Shown one piece after another: positions 8,576 to 17,627 of a stretch of DNA of 64,000 nucleotides. This DNA is from Methylosinus sp. Ce-a6 (GTDB lineage Bacteria; Pseudomonadota; Alphaproteobacteria; Rhizobiales; Beijerinckiaceae). Where the stretch lies: positions 1 through 64,000 of the forward strand of contig NZ_BGJX01000007.1 in assembly GCF_009811655.1 (NCBI RefSeq). Reading direction: 5' to 3'. Both the position numbers and the translations under genes were made by a program. The notes under the pieces were generated by a model, which ran no database searches, had not been told where the DNA came from, and worked only from the letters and a program-made list of their open reading frames with translations. Position 1 is the first letter of the stretch. The number at the start of each line of letters is the position of its first letter.

Positions 8576-11116
8576 ATGTCGAGAGCGAGTGGAGCAAGAA
8601 GTGAGTCGCGTGCGAATTTGTTGCGCAGCGTCGGTTTCGCGTCATTGGCGGCGGCCGGCGTTGTGGCCTTCCGAATGGTCGCGGCCGGCCCGGCCGCGGC
8701 GCAATCGGCGCCTGCGCCAGTGACAACGCCCCAGGTCGGCGCCGCCGCGGTGAATGCGCAGGTCGACGACGTCACCGTCACAGCGCGCAATCGCGAGGAA
8801 AAGGCCCAGGACGTTCCTCTGCCCGTCAGCGTCGTCGGCCCCAAGGCCGCCGAGCGCGAGCGCCTCGAGCGTCTTTCCGACTTCGCCGAAAAGGTCCCCA
8901 ATTACCGTCCGAACATCTCCAACCCGCGCACCTCGGGCACCGCGATCCGCGGCGTCGCCGGCGGGACGGGCGCGTCGTCGGGCGGCGCCGACGGCTCGGA
9001 GGCGTCGGTCGGCTATATCGTCGACGACGTCTTCTACACCCATGTCGGCTTTCAGTGGCAGGACTTCGTCGATCTGCAATCCTTCGAGGTCGCGCGCGGC
9101 CCGCAGGGCACATTGCTCGGCAAGAACACGACCGTCGGCGCCGTCGTCATCCGCACCCAGCTTCCGGCCTTCACGCGTTCGGCGACGATCGAGACGGCCT
9201 TCGCCAATTACAATCGCTTCATCGAGAAGCTCAACGTCACCGGCCCGATCATCGACGACACGCTCGCCTACCGCGTGACCTTCTATCTCGACAAGGGCGA
9301 CGGCTGGATTCGCGACGCCGTTTCGGGCGCGAGCTATCTCGACAATGATCGCTGGGGCGTGCGCGGCCAGCTCTATTACGTCGGCGACGAGATCACCAAC
9401 CGTCTCATCTTCGATCGCTCCACTTCGCACGAATACAATAATTCCGGCAGCGGAGTGATCGGCGATTCCGTGCCGCTCTTCGCCAATGGAACGCTCGGCG
9501 CGTCCTATGCGACGACGCTCGCGAGCCGCCTCGGCAAGCCGATCCTCACCTATGATCCCTACACGCGCTTCCAGACGCGCGTCGGCACGCTCGATCAGCG
9601 CACGATCGGCGTCTCCGACACATTCACCTGGAGCCTCGGGGAGAACACGCTCACATCGATCTCCGCCTGGCGCGAGTTCCGCCTGCATCCGCGCAATTCG
9701 CTCGGCGAGCAGCTCACGGAGATCACCTCCAACGCCTATGACGTCACCGTCGATCAGCTCACGCAGGAGCTACGCCTCACCTCGCCGAAGGAGCAGACGT
9801 TCGAATGGCAGACCGGGCTGTTCTCGCTCTATGAGCGCGTCTGGTCGCTCAATCATTTCGACTTCGGTTCCGACGCGGGACGCTGGTTCAATCCGGGCAG
9901 CACGGCGACGGCGATCGCGCGGCGCAATTCGCTGCTCAATGGCTTCAAGAACCATCGCGACGGCAAGGCGACGACCTTCAGCGTCGCGGCCTTCGGGCAG
10001 GGCACTTATCACATAGACGAGCAATGGGCGCTGACCTTCGGCCTGCGCGACACCTATGAAATCCGCGAAGGCTCGGTGTTCGCCTGGGAAGACGCCTGGG
10101 GTCCCGGGCTCGATCCCTTCGTCGTCGATGCGGCGATCCGCGGCGGCGGCGGGGTCGGCTTCTACGACACGGGCGCCGTGACGAAATATTTCAACTCGCT
10201 CTCGGGCCTCTTCAATCCGTCCTATCGCTACAACGAGAACATTCTCGTCTACGGCTCGGTGGCGCGCGGCGAGAAATCCGGAGCGACCAACACGGATGCG
10301 CAGCCGATCCTCGACGACAAGAGCAACTTCAAGCAGTTCCAGCCTGTCATCACGAAGCCCGAAGTGTCCTGGGACTATGAGCTCGGCGTCAAGACCAATT
10401 GGTTCGACAATAAGCTCATCGTCAATGCGAACCTCTATTGGAACGACATTTTCAATTATCAGGCGCAGCTCGTCAACACGGACTATCTCGACAGCACCGG
10501 CCAGGTCCTGCGTCGCAACTATCTCGGCAATATCGGGCATGTGCGTCTGCGCGGCATAGAGCTCGACGCGCGCTGGAGCCTGATTGAGCGCCTGTGGCTC
10601 ACTCTGAACGGCGCCTATGCCGAGGCGCGCTACATCAATTTCGACAAATCGCCGCCGCCCGCCGATTGGTTGTGGGCGGCGACGTCCGGGCCCGTGCGGG
10701 CGCCGGCGTCGCTCGATCGCGACAATTCGCGCTTCGAGAACTTCCCGATCTGGTCGTTCAACGCGGGCGCCAATTACGAGCATCCGCTCGGCGATCTCTT
10801 CGCCGATTTCGGCGCCTGGGCGAATCGTCCAGTGACCGGAATCGTCTATGTGAACGTGTCTTGGCGCGACAAGCAGCGGCTCACCAATCCCTATTCCGTC
10901 TTCCAATATTGGCAGCCCGCCTATGCGCTGGTGAATGCGGGATTGGGGCTACGCGCGGATGACGAATCCTATCAGCTGATGCTGTGGACGAAAAATCTCT
11001 TCGACGAGCGCTATTACGGCACGTGGAGCCCCGGCTCCGCCACCGGGCCGGCGACGATCGGCCTGCCGGCGCAGCCGCGAACCTTCGGCGGCACGCTGAC
11101 CGTCAAGCTCTATTGA
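8576..11116 (+). CDS. TonB-dependent outer-membrane receptor
   Basis: An energy-coupled outer-membrane transporter, probably for a metal chelate. A signal peptide of about 43 residues (n-region MSRASGARSESR, hydrophobic core, cleavage after AAAQ) leads to a TonB-box-like DDVTVTARN. The plug domain follows (EKVPNYRPNISNPR, SVGYIVDDVF, RGPQGTLLGKN), then a beta-barrel of some 650 residues ending in the aromatic-type FGGTLTVKLY. The size of 846 residues is normal. The ATG at 8576 is preferred over one 25 codons upstream, which gives no plausible signal peptide; GGGGA lies upstream of 8576. The PepSY gene precedes it and an outer-membrane barrel gene follows. Siderophore, heme or copper chelate cannot be distinguished here. 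Confidence 0.9.
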   Translation: MSRASGARSESRANLLRSVGFASLAAAGVVAFRMVAAGPAAAQSAPAPVTTPQVGAAAVNAQVDDVTVTARNREEKAQDVPLPVSVVGPKAAERERLERLSDFAEKVPNYRPNISNPRTSGTAIRGVAGGTGASSGGADGSEASVGYIVDDVFYTHVGFQWQDFVDLQSFEVARGPQGTLLGKNTTVGAVVIRTQLPAFTRSATIETAFANYNRFIEKLNVTGPIIDDTLAYRVTFYLDKGDGWIRDAVSGASYLDNDRWGVRGQLYYVGDEITNRLIFDRSTSHEYNNSGSGVIGDSVPLFANGTLGASYATTLASRLGKPILTYDPYTRFQTRVGTLDQRTIGVSDTFTWSLGENTLTSISAWREFRLHPRNSLGEQLTEITSNAYDVTVDQLTQELRLTSPKEQTFEWQTGLFSLYERVWSLNHFDFGSDAGRWFNPGSTATAIARRNSLLNGFKNHRDGKATTFSVAAFGQGTYHIDEQWALTFGLRDTYEIREGSVFAWEDAWGPGLDPFVVDAAIRGGGGVGFYDTGAVTKYFNSLSGLFNPSYRYNENILVYGSVARGEKSGATNTDAQPILDDKSNFKQFQPVITKPEVSWDYELGVKTNWFDNKLIVNANLYWNDIFNYQAQLVNTDYLDSTGQVLRRNYLGNIGHVRLRGIELDARWSLIERLWLTLNGAYAEARYINFDKSPPPADWLWAATSGPVRAPASLDRDNSRFENFPIWSFNAGANYEHPLGDLFADFGAWANRPVTGIVYVNVSWRDKQRLTNPYSVFQYWQPAYALVNAGLGLRADDESYQLMLWTKNLFDERYYGTWSPGSATGPATIGLPAQPRTFGGTLTVKLY

Positions 11117-11180
11117 AGTTCATGTTCTTTTCGCCGCGCGGCGGAGCGTCGCGCGACGAGGAGAGTTCGAGGAGTGGACC

Positions 11181-11936
11181 ATGCGAATTATGAAAGAGAA
11201 ACTTCGGTTGATCGGCGCCGTCGCCGGCGCGCTGGCGGCGGGTTCGGCCGCGGCGGCGGACCTTCCGTCCACCAAAGCGGCCCCCGCGCCGCCGCCGCAG
11301 CCGGCCTTCAGCTGGCAGGGATTCTATATCGGCGCCTATGCCGGCGCGCTGCTGGGCGAGGGGACCTTCACCTATTTCCGCGACACGCCTCTGCGCGGCT
11401 CGGCTTTCGTCGGCGGTGGCGCGCTCGGCTATAATTGGCAGTGGACGCCGACTCTGGTGCTCGGCGTCGAGGCGGATTTCGGCTATCGCGGGTCGCTCAA
11501 TTCGGAGACGGCGGGCTGGAACACGCCGAGCGCGACGGAGACCGGCGTGTTCGGCACGGCGCGCGGACGCCTCGGCTACGCTTTCGCCCCCCGCTGGCTC
11601 GTCTATGGCACGGCCGGTTTCGCCTATGGGACCGACTTCGCTCCCACGAGCTTCACCTCCCGTCTTCCGCTGACCATAGGCCGGCTGAACACGGGAACGA
11701 CCGTGCGCGCCGGTTGGACGGCGGGCGCCGGCGTCGAATACGCCTGGTCCGACAAGATATCGGTGAAAGGCGAGTATCTCTACGCGGAGCTCGCCGATTC
11801 GGGCGTCGCCTATTCGACCAATTTCGGCGTGGTCCCGCTCAATCTTCGCAGCGCCGGCCATATCGTGCGCGGCGGCGTCAACTATCATTTCGCGACGCCC
11901 GCCGCTCCGGCGCCTGCGCCGATCGTGGCCAAGTAA
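11181..11936 (+). CDS. Outer-membrane beta-barrel protein (Omp25/RopB-like)
   Basis: A 251-residue protein with a signal peptide ending AAAA before DLPSTKAAP and a short Pro/Ala linker. The barrel then opens with FSWQGFYIGAYAG, the hallmark start of the porin-like Omp25/Omp31 family of Hyphomicrobiales. The barrel ends at VNYHF; after it comes an unusual Ala/Pro-rich tail of about 14 residues. GAGGAG six bases before the ATG supports the start. It lies 64 bases after the TonB receptor gene on the same strand and may be co-transcribed. Likely a structural or permeability protein of the outer membrane. Confidence 0.85.
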   Translation: MRIMKEKLRLIGAVAGALAAGSAAAADLPSTKAAPAPPPQPAFSWQGFYIGAYAGALLGEGTFTYFRDTPLRGSAFVGGGALGYNWQWTPTLVLGVEADFGYRGSLNSETAGWNTPSATETGVFGTARGRLGYAFAPRWLVYGTAGFAYGTDFAPTSFTSRLPLTIGRLNTGTTVRAGWTAGAGVEYAWSDKISVKGEYLYAELADSGVAYSTNFGVVPLNLRSAGHIVRGGVNYHFATPAAPAPAPIVAK

Positions 11937-11964
11937 GCCGATCGATGAGCGCGTGAGATGGAAA

Positions 11965-11989
11965 GCCCGCGGCCTCTTCGGCCGCGGGC
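11965..11989. terminator. Hairpin between convergent genes
   Basis: GCCCGCGGCC (11965-11974) and GGCCGCGGGC (11980-11989) form a perfect ten-base stem with a five-base loop. It lies between the converging barrel and LysE genes. There is no T-run, so if it terminates it is a GC-strong hairpin that could serve both directions. Confidence 0.6.
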
Positions 11990-11992
11990 GCG

Positions 11993-12643
11993 TCAATGAG
12001 AAATCGCGCCGCCGCTCCATTCGGCGCCGAGCATGGCCAGCGCCGACAGCAGCAGCAGACCGCCGGCGAGGCGCGAGAGATTGCGGCTCGCGGCGGGCTC
12101 CGGCGTCCATCGCCGCGCGCCATAGCTCGCCGCGCAGCCGAGCGCCGAATAGAGCGTCAGGCACAGAAGGCTCGTCGTCCAGCCATAGAGCAGAGCATGG
12201 CGCCAGAACGGCCCGTCGGCGGCGGCGAAGAACTGCGGCAATATGGCGAAATAGAACAGCAGCCCCTTCGGGTTGAGCAGGCTGGTCGCGACGCCGGACG
12301 AGAAGGCGGCCCAATCCGTGTGGCCCCGGCCCGGCTTCGGCGCGTCGAAGCCGCCGTCCGAGCGAATGAGGCGAAAAGCGAGCCATGAGAGATAGGCGAC
12401 GCCGATATATTTGAGCGCGAGGAAGAGCGACGGGAACGCCTCGAAAACGAGCTGAAAGCCCGCCGCCACCAGCAGAGTGAGCAGCGCATAGCCCGAGGCT
12501 ATGCCGGCGGCCGAGAAGCAGCCCGCCCGTCCGCCCGACCCCAGCGAGCGGCCGAGCACATAGAGCATGTCCGGCCCCGGAACGGCGATCAGGCTGACGA
12601 CCGTCGCCACGAAAACCAGATAACGACCGCTCACGACCTCCAA
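11993..12643 (-). CDS. LysE/RhtB family amino-acid exporter
   Basis: A 216-residue inner-membrane protein with five to six hydrophobic segments. The LysE-family N-terminal signature is clear (SLIAVPGPDMLYVLGRSL), as is the central SGVATSLLNPKGLLFYFAILPQF. The family exports amino acids or related metabolites; the substrate is unknown here. The start is TTG at 12643, preceded by GAGGAG five bases upstream; a GTG three codons later is the alternative. It diverges from the cytochrome bc1 operon. Confidence 0.88.
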   Translation of the reverse strand: MEVVSGRYLVFVATVVSLIAVPGPDMLYVLGRSLGSGGRAGCFSAAGIASGYALLTLLVAAGFQLVFEAFPSLFLALKYIGVAYLSWLAFRLIRSDGGFDAPKPGRGHTDWAAFSSGVATSLLNPKGLLFYFAILPQFFAAADGPFWRHALLYGWTTSLLCLTLYSALGCAASYGARRWTPEPAASRNLSRLAGGLLLLSALAMLGAEWSGGAISH

Positions 12644-12958
12644 CGCGCTCCTCTCTCGGACGTTCCCGCATGAGCCCCGGTCGCGCCGGTCGCGTCAAGG
12701 CCTCGACCGGCCTCGACCGGCCGGGCGGTTGACAAATTTTCCCGAGGGCCGTTTGTGGACAAGTGCGGCGGGCTGCGTCACTGATCCTCGAGGCGGCGGC
12801 AAGCGCGCAATTTGTCGCAGCGACGCGAAGGCCGCTTGCGGTCTCACGCCAAACTGCTCAAAACAGGCGCGCCCTTCGTGGATAGAATTGTTTCTATTCG
12901 CGTTACGAGCCGAGAGGCAGGGGGCCAGGGGTCGAACTCGCGAAAGAGGTTCCACAAA
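12644..12958 (+). promoter_or_regulatory. Upstream region of petABC operon
   Basis: A 315-base gap between diverging genes. It contains a consensus -35 box TTGACA at 12729-12734; the -10 that would match it is weak (TTTGTG at 12752-12757). Further down is a perfect inverted repeat, ATAGAA TTGT TTCTAT, at 12882-12897, about 60 bases before the Rieske start. This could be an operator or part of the 5' leader. The frame of petA stays open through much of this region, but it carries no Rieske-like sequence there. Confidence 0.35.
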
Positions 12959-13477
12959 GTGAGCAATGCGACAAAGGCGGAGCCCAACCGCCGGGATATT
13001 TTGTTCCTCGCCACCGGGGCGGCGGCGTCTGTCGCCGCGGGCGCCGCCGTATGGCCGCTGATCGCGCAGATGAATCCGGACGCTTCGACGCTGGCTCTGG
13101 CGTCGACCGAGCTCGATATCTCCGCCATTCCCGAGGGGCAGATCGTCACCGTCAAATGGCGCGGCAAGCCGGTCTTCGTGCGGCACCGCACCAAACAGGA
13201 GATCGCGGCGGCGCAGAATGTGGCGCTCGCCGAGCTTCCCGATCCGCAGACCGATGCGGCGCGCGTGAAGAAGCCCGAATGGCTCGTCGTCGTCGGCGTC
13301 TGCACGCATTTGGGCTGCATCCCCACCGGCTTTGAGGGGGAGTTCCACGGCTGGTTCTGCCCCTGCCACGGCTCCACCTACGACACTTCCGGCCGTATCC
13401 GCAGCGGCCCGGCTCCGACCAATCTCGAAGTGCCCGACTACGCCTTTCTGAGCGACACCAAGATCAAGATCGGCTGA
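12959..13477 (+). CDS. petA: Ubiquinol-cytochrome c reductase, Rieske iron-sulfur subunit
   Basis: The Rieske [2Fe-2S] protein of the cytochrome bc1 complex; it carries electrons from ubiquinol to cytochrome c1. In this 172-residue reading the cluster ligands sit in CTHLGC (115-120) and CPCHGS (134-139). The N-terminus has a twin-arginine motif ([11 protein letters not shown]) followed by the single transmembrane anchor, as usual for a Tat-exported Rieske protein. The start is GTG at 12959 with AGAGG eight bases upstream. An ATG 49 codons earlier is in frame, but that extension is basic and unlike the family. First gene of petABC. Confidence 0.95.
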   Translation: MSNATKAEPNRRDILFLATGAAASVAAGAAVWPLIAQMNPDASTLALASTELDISAIPEGQIVTVKWRGKPVFVRHRTKQEIAAAQNVALAELPDPQTDAARVKKPEWLVVVGVCTHLGCIPTGFEGEFHGWFCPCHGSTYDTSGRIRSGPAPTNLEVPDYAFLSDTKIKIG

Positions 13478-13518
13478 CCGCGGCCCCGTCGCCGTCCCAA
13501 CCTCCGAGACGACCATCC

Positions 13519-14769
13519 ATGACCGGACATTCGACCTATACGCCGAAGAGCGGCTTTGCGCGCTGGCTCGAGCGGCGCCTGCCGATCATCGGCTTCATCC
13601 ACGAATCCTTCGTCGCCTATCCCGTCCCGAAGAATCTGAACTATCTCTGGACCTTCGGCGCGATCCTCTCCTTCATGCTGGTCGCGCAGATCGTGACCGG
13701 CATCGTTCTGGCGATGCATTACACGCCGGAGACGACGCTCGCCTTCGATTCGATCGAGCACATCATGCGCGACGTGAACTGGGGCTGGGCGCTGCGCTAT
13801 GCGCACGCCAATGGCGCCTCCATGTTCTTCCTCGCCGTCTATATCCATATCTTCCGCGGCATGTATTACGGCTCCTACAAGGAGCCGCGCGAGGTGCTGT
13901 GGATCCTCGGCGTCGTCATCTTCCTCTTGATGATGGCGACGGGCTTCCTCGGCTATGTGCTGCCCTGGGGGCAGATGTCCTTCTGGGCGGCGACGGTCAT
14001 CACCAATCTCTTCACCGCCATTCCCTATGTGGGCAATTCCATCACCACCTGGCTGCTCGGCGGCTATTCGGTCGACAACGCCACGCTGAACCGCTTCTTC
14101 GCGCTGCATTACCTGCTGCCCTTCGTCATCGTGGCCGTCGTCGGCCTGCATGTGTGGGCGCTGCATGTGACGGGGCAGAACAATCCGACCGGCGTCGAGG
14201 TCAAGGACATGAAGAAGGAGACCGTGCCCTTCACGCCCTATGCGACGCTGAAGGACGCGGTCGGCCTCGCCGTCTTCGTCGCGCTCTTCGCCTGGCTCAC
14301 CTTCTTCGTGCCGAACTATACGGGCCATCCCGACAATTACATCGAGGCCAATCCGCTGGTGACGCCGCCGCATATCGTGCCGGAATGGTATTTCCTGCCC
14401 TTCTACGCGATCCTGCGCGCCATCCCCAACAAGCTCATCGGCGTCATCGCGCTCTTCGCCTCGATCCTCATCGTCGCGGCGCTGCCCTGGCTCGACACCT
14501 CCAAGGTGCGCTCGGGCGTCTATCGCCCGGCCTTCAAGAAGTTCTACTGGGGCTTCGTCTTCGTCGCGGTCGGGCTCGGCTATCTCGGCGCGCAGCCGGC
14601 GGAGGGCGTCTATCTCGTCGCCGCCCGCATATTGATGGCCTATTACTTCCTCCACTTCCTCGTCGTGCTGCCGCTGCTCGGCAAATATGAGCAGACCTTG
14701 CCGGAGCCGCGGTCGATCGCCGCCTCCCTCGGCCAGGCCGCCACGCCGGAGGAGAAGTCCCATGCGTGA
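13519..14769 (+). CDS. petB: Ubiquinol-cytochrome c reductase, cytochrome b subunit
   Basis: The membrane core of complex III, binding two b hemes and both quinone sites. The 416-residue protein shows eight hydrophobic segments. The heme-ligand helices carry [11 protein letters not shown] and the [15 protein letters not shown] block, and the Qo-site motif PEWY is at 288-291. The C-terminal extension ends in a short charged tail. The length matches bacterial cytochrome b of the non-split type. It lies 41 bases after petA and overlaps the likely start of petC by eight bases, indicating translational coupling. Confidence 0.96.
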   Translation: MTGHSTYTPKSGFARWLERRLPIIGFIHESFVAYPVPKNLNYLWTFGAILSFMLVAQIVTGIVLAMHYTPETTLAFDSIEHIMRDVNWGWALRYAHANGASMFFLAVYIHIFRGMYYGSYKEPREVLWILGVVIFLLMMATGFLGYVLPWGQMSFWAATVITNLFTAIPYVGNSITTWLLGGYSVDNATLNRFFALHYLLPFVIVAVVGLHVWALHVTGQNNPTGVEVKDMKKETVPFTPYATLKDAVGLAVFVALFAWLTFFVPNYTGHPDNYIEANPLVTPPHIVPEWYFLPFYAILRAIPNKLIGVIALFASILIVAALPWLDTSKVRSGVYRPAFKKFYWGFVFVAVGLGYLGAQPAEGVYLVAARILMAYYFLHFLVVLPLLGKYEQTLPEPRSIAASLGQAATPEEKSHA

Positions 14770-15625
14770 CGCGCGTCGGAGAGCATCGATCATGTCGTGG
14801 AAATCGATCGTGTTGGCCGCGGCGCTCGCGGGGGCCGCTCCGGCGCTGGCGGAGGAGGGCGCGCATTCGCAGCCCAAGCCGCCGCGCCAGCAATGGAGCT
14901 TCGCCGGCGCCTTCGGCGGCTTCGATCAAGGGCAGCTGCGTCGCGGCCTCAAGGTCTATCGGGAAGTCTGCGCGAGCTGCCATTCGCTTTCGCGCGTCGC
15001 CTTCCGCAATCTCGCCGAGAAGGGCGGGCCGGAGCTCTCCGTGGCGCAGGCCAAGGAGATCGCCGAGAGCTACAAGGTCAAGGACGGGCCCAATGACGCG
15101 GGCGATTATTTCGAGCGTCCGGGCCGGCTCAGCGATCGCTTCCCGCCGCCCTTCGCCAATGAGCAGGCGGCGCGGGCGGCGATGAACGGCGCCTATCCGC
15201 CGGATATGTCCGTGCTCGCCAAGGCGCGCGGCTATTCGCGCGGCTTCCCGCTGTTCCTCGCCGACGCGCTGCCGGGTTTCTCCTATCAGGAGCATGGCGT
15301 CGATTACATCGTCGCTCTGCTCGAGGGCTACACGGATATGCCGAATGGCGTCGAGCTGCCACCCGGCCAGTATTACAACGTCTATATGACCGGCCATCGC
15401 ATCGGCATGCCGCCGCCGCTCTCAAACGGCGTCGTGACCTATGACGACGGCGCGCCGCAGACGGTCGACCAATACGCCAAGGATGTAAGCGCCTTTCTGA
15501 TGTGGACCGCCGAGCCCCATCTCGAGGCGCGCAAATCGATCGGCCTGAAGGTGGTGGGCTTCCTGATCGTGCTGTCTTTCCTGGTCTATTTCACCAAGCG
15601 CAAGATCTGGTCGTCCGTTCATTGA
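14762..15625 (+). CDS. petC: Cytochrome c1
   Basis: The membrane-anchored c-type cytochrome of complex III. A signal peptide ends at APALA before EEGAHS. The heme-binding CASCH follows near residue 72, the family block [21 protein letters not shown] and the axial Met in IGMPPPL come later, and a C-terminal helix ([14 protein letters not shown]) ends in KRKIW. The ATG at 14762 is preceded by GGAGGAG and overlaps petB. A second ATG at 14792, with GGAGAG eight bases upstream, would give a more compact signal peptide, so the exact start is open. Confidence 0.94.
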   Translation: MRDARRRASIMSWKSIVLAAALAGAAPALAEEGAHSQPKPPRQQWSFAGAFGGFDQGQLRRGLKVYREVCASCHSLSRVAFRNLAEKGGPELSVAQAKEIAESYKVKDGPNDAGDYFERPGRLSDRFPPPFANEQAARAAMNGAYPPDMSVLAKARGYSRGFPLFLADALPGFSYQEHGVDYIVALLEGYTDMPNGVELPPGQYYNVYMTGHRIGMPPPLSNGVVTYDDGAPQTVDQYAKDVSAFLMWTAEPHLEARKSIGLKVVGFLIVLSFLVYFTKRKIWSSVH

Positions 15626-15665
15626 CGCCGAGGCGGCGGCGCGGTCCCCGACAACGCGCCGCCGC

Positions 15666-16292
15666 TCACGCTTGCAAGAACGCCCGCACGCCATCCGCCA
15701 CGAATTGCACGGCGAGGGCGGCGAGCAGCACGCCGAGCAGCCGCGTCAGCACGACATTGGCCGCCGTGCCGAAGAATTGCGCCACCTCGCCGGCGATCAG
15801 ACAAAAGATCAGACAAATCGTCATGATCGCGGCGATGACGGCGATCAGCGTCGCGAGGAGCGTGACGCTGCCATGCGCGGCGCCGGCGAGCAGCACGGTC
15901 GCGGTGATCGCGCCGGGCCCGGCCATCAGCGGTATGGCCAGCGGATAGGCGGCGATATTGTGGACATGCTCGGCGAGCGCCTTTTCCGCCGCCTTGGAGT
16001 CGCGCTGGATGCGCACGCCGAACACCATTTCCGAGGCGATGGAGAAGAGTAGAAAGCCGCCGGCGATGCGAAAGGCCGGAATGGATATGCCCATTGCGCC
16101 GAGCAGCCGCTGGCCGATGAGGGCCGAGCCCGTGAGAATGGCGAGCGCATAGACGCTCGCGCGAAAGGCGATGGCGCGCTTGATCCGCCCTTCGAGCCCC
16201 GAGGTCGCGGCGACGAAGACCGGCGCGAGGCCGAGCGGTTCGACGACGACGAGCAGGGTCACGAAGGCCGAGACGAGATAGTCGAGATCCAT
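15666..16292 (-). CDS. MarC family integral membrane protein
   Basis: A 208-residue protein with six hydrophobic segments. The MarC/UPF0056 features are present: FVTLLVVVEPLGLAPVF at the N-terminus and the central block AAYPLAIPLMAGPGAITATVLLA. The family is sometimes called NAAT transporter and its role is not settled; MarC itself does not confer multidrug resistance. It converges on petC with about 40 bases between the stops and reads in the same direction as the DUF2147 gene upstream. Confidence 0.88.
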   Translation of the reverse strand: MDLDYLVSAFVTLLVVVEPLGLAPVFVAATSGLEGRIKRAIAFRASVYALAILTGSALIGQRLLGAMGISIPAFRIAGGFLLFSIASEMVFGVRIQRDSKAAEKALAEHVHNIAAYPLAIPLMAGPGAITATVLLAGAAHGSVTLLATLIAVIAAIMTICLIFCLIAGEVAQFFGTAANVVLTRLLGVLLAALAVQFVADGVRAFLQA

Positions 16293-16361
16293 CCCGGCCT
16301 CCGGCAGGGGAACGCAAAGCGCAAGTAGCGCGCGCTGCGGCGCGAACCAGCCGCGCGCCGC

Positions 16362-16760
16362 TCACCTCACCCGCGTCCAATCCTCTTCGCCGCAGATATT
16401 GGTGCCGTTCACGCAGCCTTCGAGGCGCAGCACTTTTTCGCTGCGCATGGCGAGGTTCGCGGCGTAGCTCTGCCCGTCCTTGGCGTTGTAGATGGTGCCG
16501 ATCCATTGATTGGCGCCCGCAGGCCTCAGACTGAGGATCGGCAGGCCGAGCAGCGAGCGATTGCGCTGACGGGGATCGGGATTGTTCTCGTCGACGCCTT
16601 TTTCGGAGAGCCAGGCGATCTTCCCGCAGATCGCCGGACCGCAGCGGGTGATCTGTATATGCGCGGTGCCGTCGGCGACCCGCCACTCGCCGATCGGATC
16701 GGCGAGCGCCGCGGGCGCGGCGACGGTGACGATCGACGCGCAAATCCAGGACCGCTTCAT
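16362..16760 (-). CDS. DUF2147 periplasmic protein (first copy)
   Basis: A 132-residue protein with a signal peptide (MKRSWICAS to ALA before DPIGEWRV). The DUF2147 pattern is clear: an N-terminal G-x-W, the pair RCGPAICGKIAW, a middle W-x-G-x-I-Y-N-A-K-DG stretch and the closing pair GCVNGTNICGEEDWTR. The two Cys pairs probably form disulfides in the periplasm. The function of the family is not known. A second, divergent copy lies at 30741-31169. It diverges from the cobalamin operon. Confidence 0.82.
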   Translation of the reverse strand: MKRSWICASIVTVAAPAALADPIGEWRVADGTAHIQITRCGPAICGKIAWLSEKGVDENNPDPRQRNRSLLGLPILSLRPAGANQWIGTIYNAKDGQSYAANLAMRSEKVLRLEGCVNGTNICGEEDWTRVR

Positions 16761-16808
16761 CTCGAGCCTCCGTTTGAATAATCAGGGGCGGGAGTATAGG
16801 GCTAAGCC

Positions 16809-17627
16809 ATGCCTCAGACCAAGACGGCGCAGACCAAGACGCCCGCCGCCTCGCCTCTCGCTGCGCCGCGGCGGAGGGCCGCGCCGATCCGGGCGCTCAT
16901 CTTGGGCGGGACGAGCGAAGCGCGCGCGCTCGCGGCCCGCATCGCCGGCGACGCGCGTGTTCACGCCACGGTCTCGCTCGCCGGCCGCACCAGCGCGCCG
17001 CTCGCGCAGAGCCTTCCGACGCGCATCGGCGGCTTCGGCGGCGTAGAGGGGCTGAAGCGATATCTCGAGGAGGAGCGCGTCGATCGCGTGATCGACGCGA
17101 CGCATCCTTTCGCCGCCCGCATTTCCGCCAATGCGCGCGAGGCCTGCGCCGCGCTCGGCCTTCCGCTGCTCGTCCTCACGCGCGCGCCCTGGAGCCGGAT
17201 GGAGGGGGATCGTTGGATCGAGGCGGCGAACAACGCCGGCGCCGTCGCCGCCCTCGGGGAGGCGCCGCGGCGCGTGTTTCTCACCATCGGTCGTCTGGGA
17301 CTCGCGGATTTTCTCGGCGCCCCGCAGCATTATTATCTGATCCGCACGATCGAGCGGCCGTCGGAAAACGATCTGCCGCCACGCAACGGATTGATCCTGG
17401 AGCGTGGTCCTTTCACAGTCGAGAGCGAATTGTCCCTGATGCGCGAGGCCGGGATCGACATGATCGTCTCGAAGAACAGCGGCGGCCGCGACACCTACGC
17501 CAAGATCGAAGCCGCGCGCACGCTCGGCCTCGAGGTCGTGATGATCACGCCGCCGGGCGGCGGCGGAGCGCGCGTCGTTCACGACGTCGAGACCGCGGCC
17601 GCCTTCCTCTTTTTCGAGGAGCCGTAA
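16809..17627 (+). CDS. cobK: Precorrin-6A reductase
   Basis: Reduces the macrocycle of precorrin-6A in the aerobic cobalamin pathway. The N-terminal nucleotide-binding motif ALILGGTSEARALAARIA starts at about residue 29. The family block IDATHPFAARISANAREAC is near residue 95 and TIGRLGLADF near 160, with the C-terminal VSKNSGG at about 220. The first 27 residues are an extra Thr/Lys/Ala-rich extension. It starts the cobK-cobQ-cobC-bluB operon and its stop codon touches the cobQ start (TAAATG). Cytoplasmic. Confidence 0.92.
   Translation: MPQTKTAQTKTPAASPLAAPRRRAAPIRALILGGTSEARALAARIAGDARVHATVSLAGRTSAPLAQSLPTRIGGFGGVEGLKRYLEEERVDRVIDATHPFAARISANAREACAALGLPLLVLTRAPWSRMEGDRWIEAANNAGAVAALGEAPRRVFLTIGRLGLADFLGAPQHYYLIRTIERPSENDLPPRNGLILERGPFTVESELSLMREAGIDMIVSKNSGGRDTYAKIEAARTLGLEVVMITPPGGGGARVVHDVETAAAFLFFEEP

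Noticed and set aside
12812..12958. A longer Rieske protein starting 49 codons upstream
   Set aside because: The extra part is basic and unlike any Rieske N-terminus; GTG 12959 has a good ribosome binding site and gives the family's twin-arginine start.
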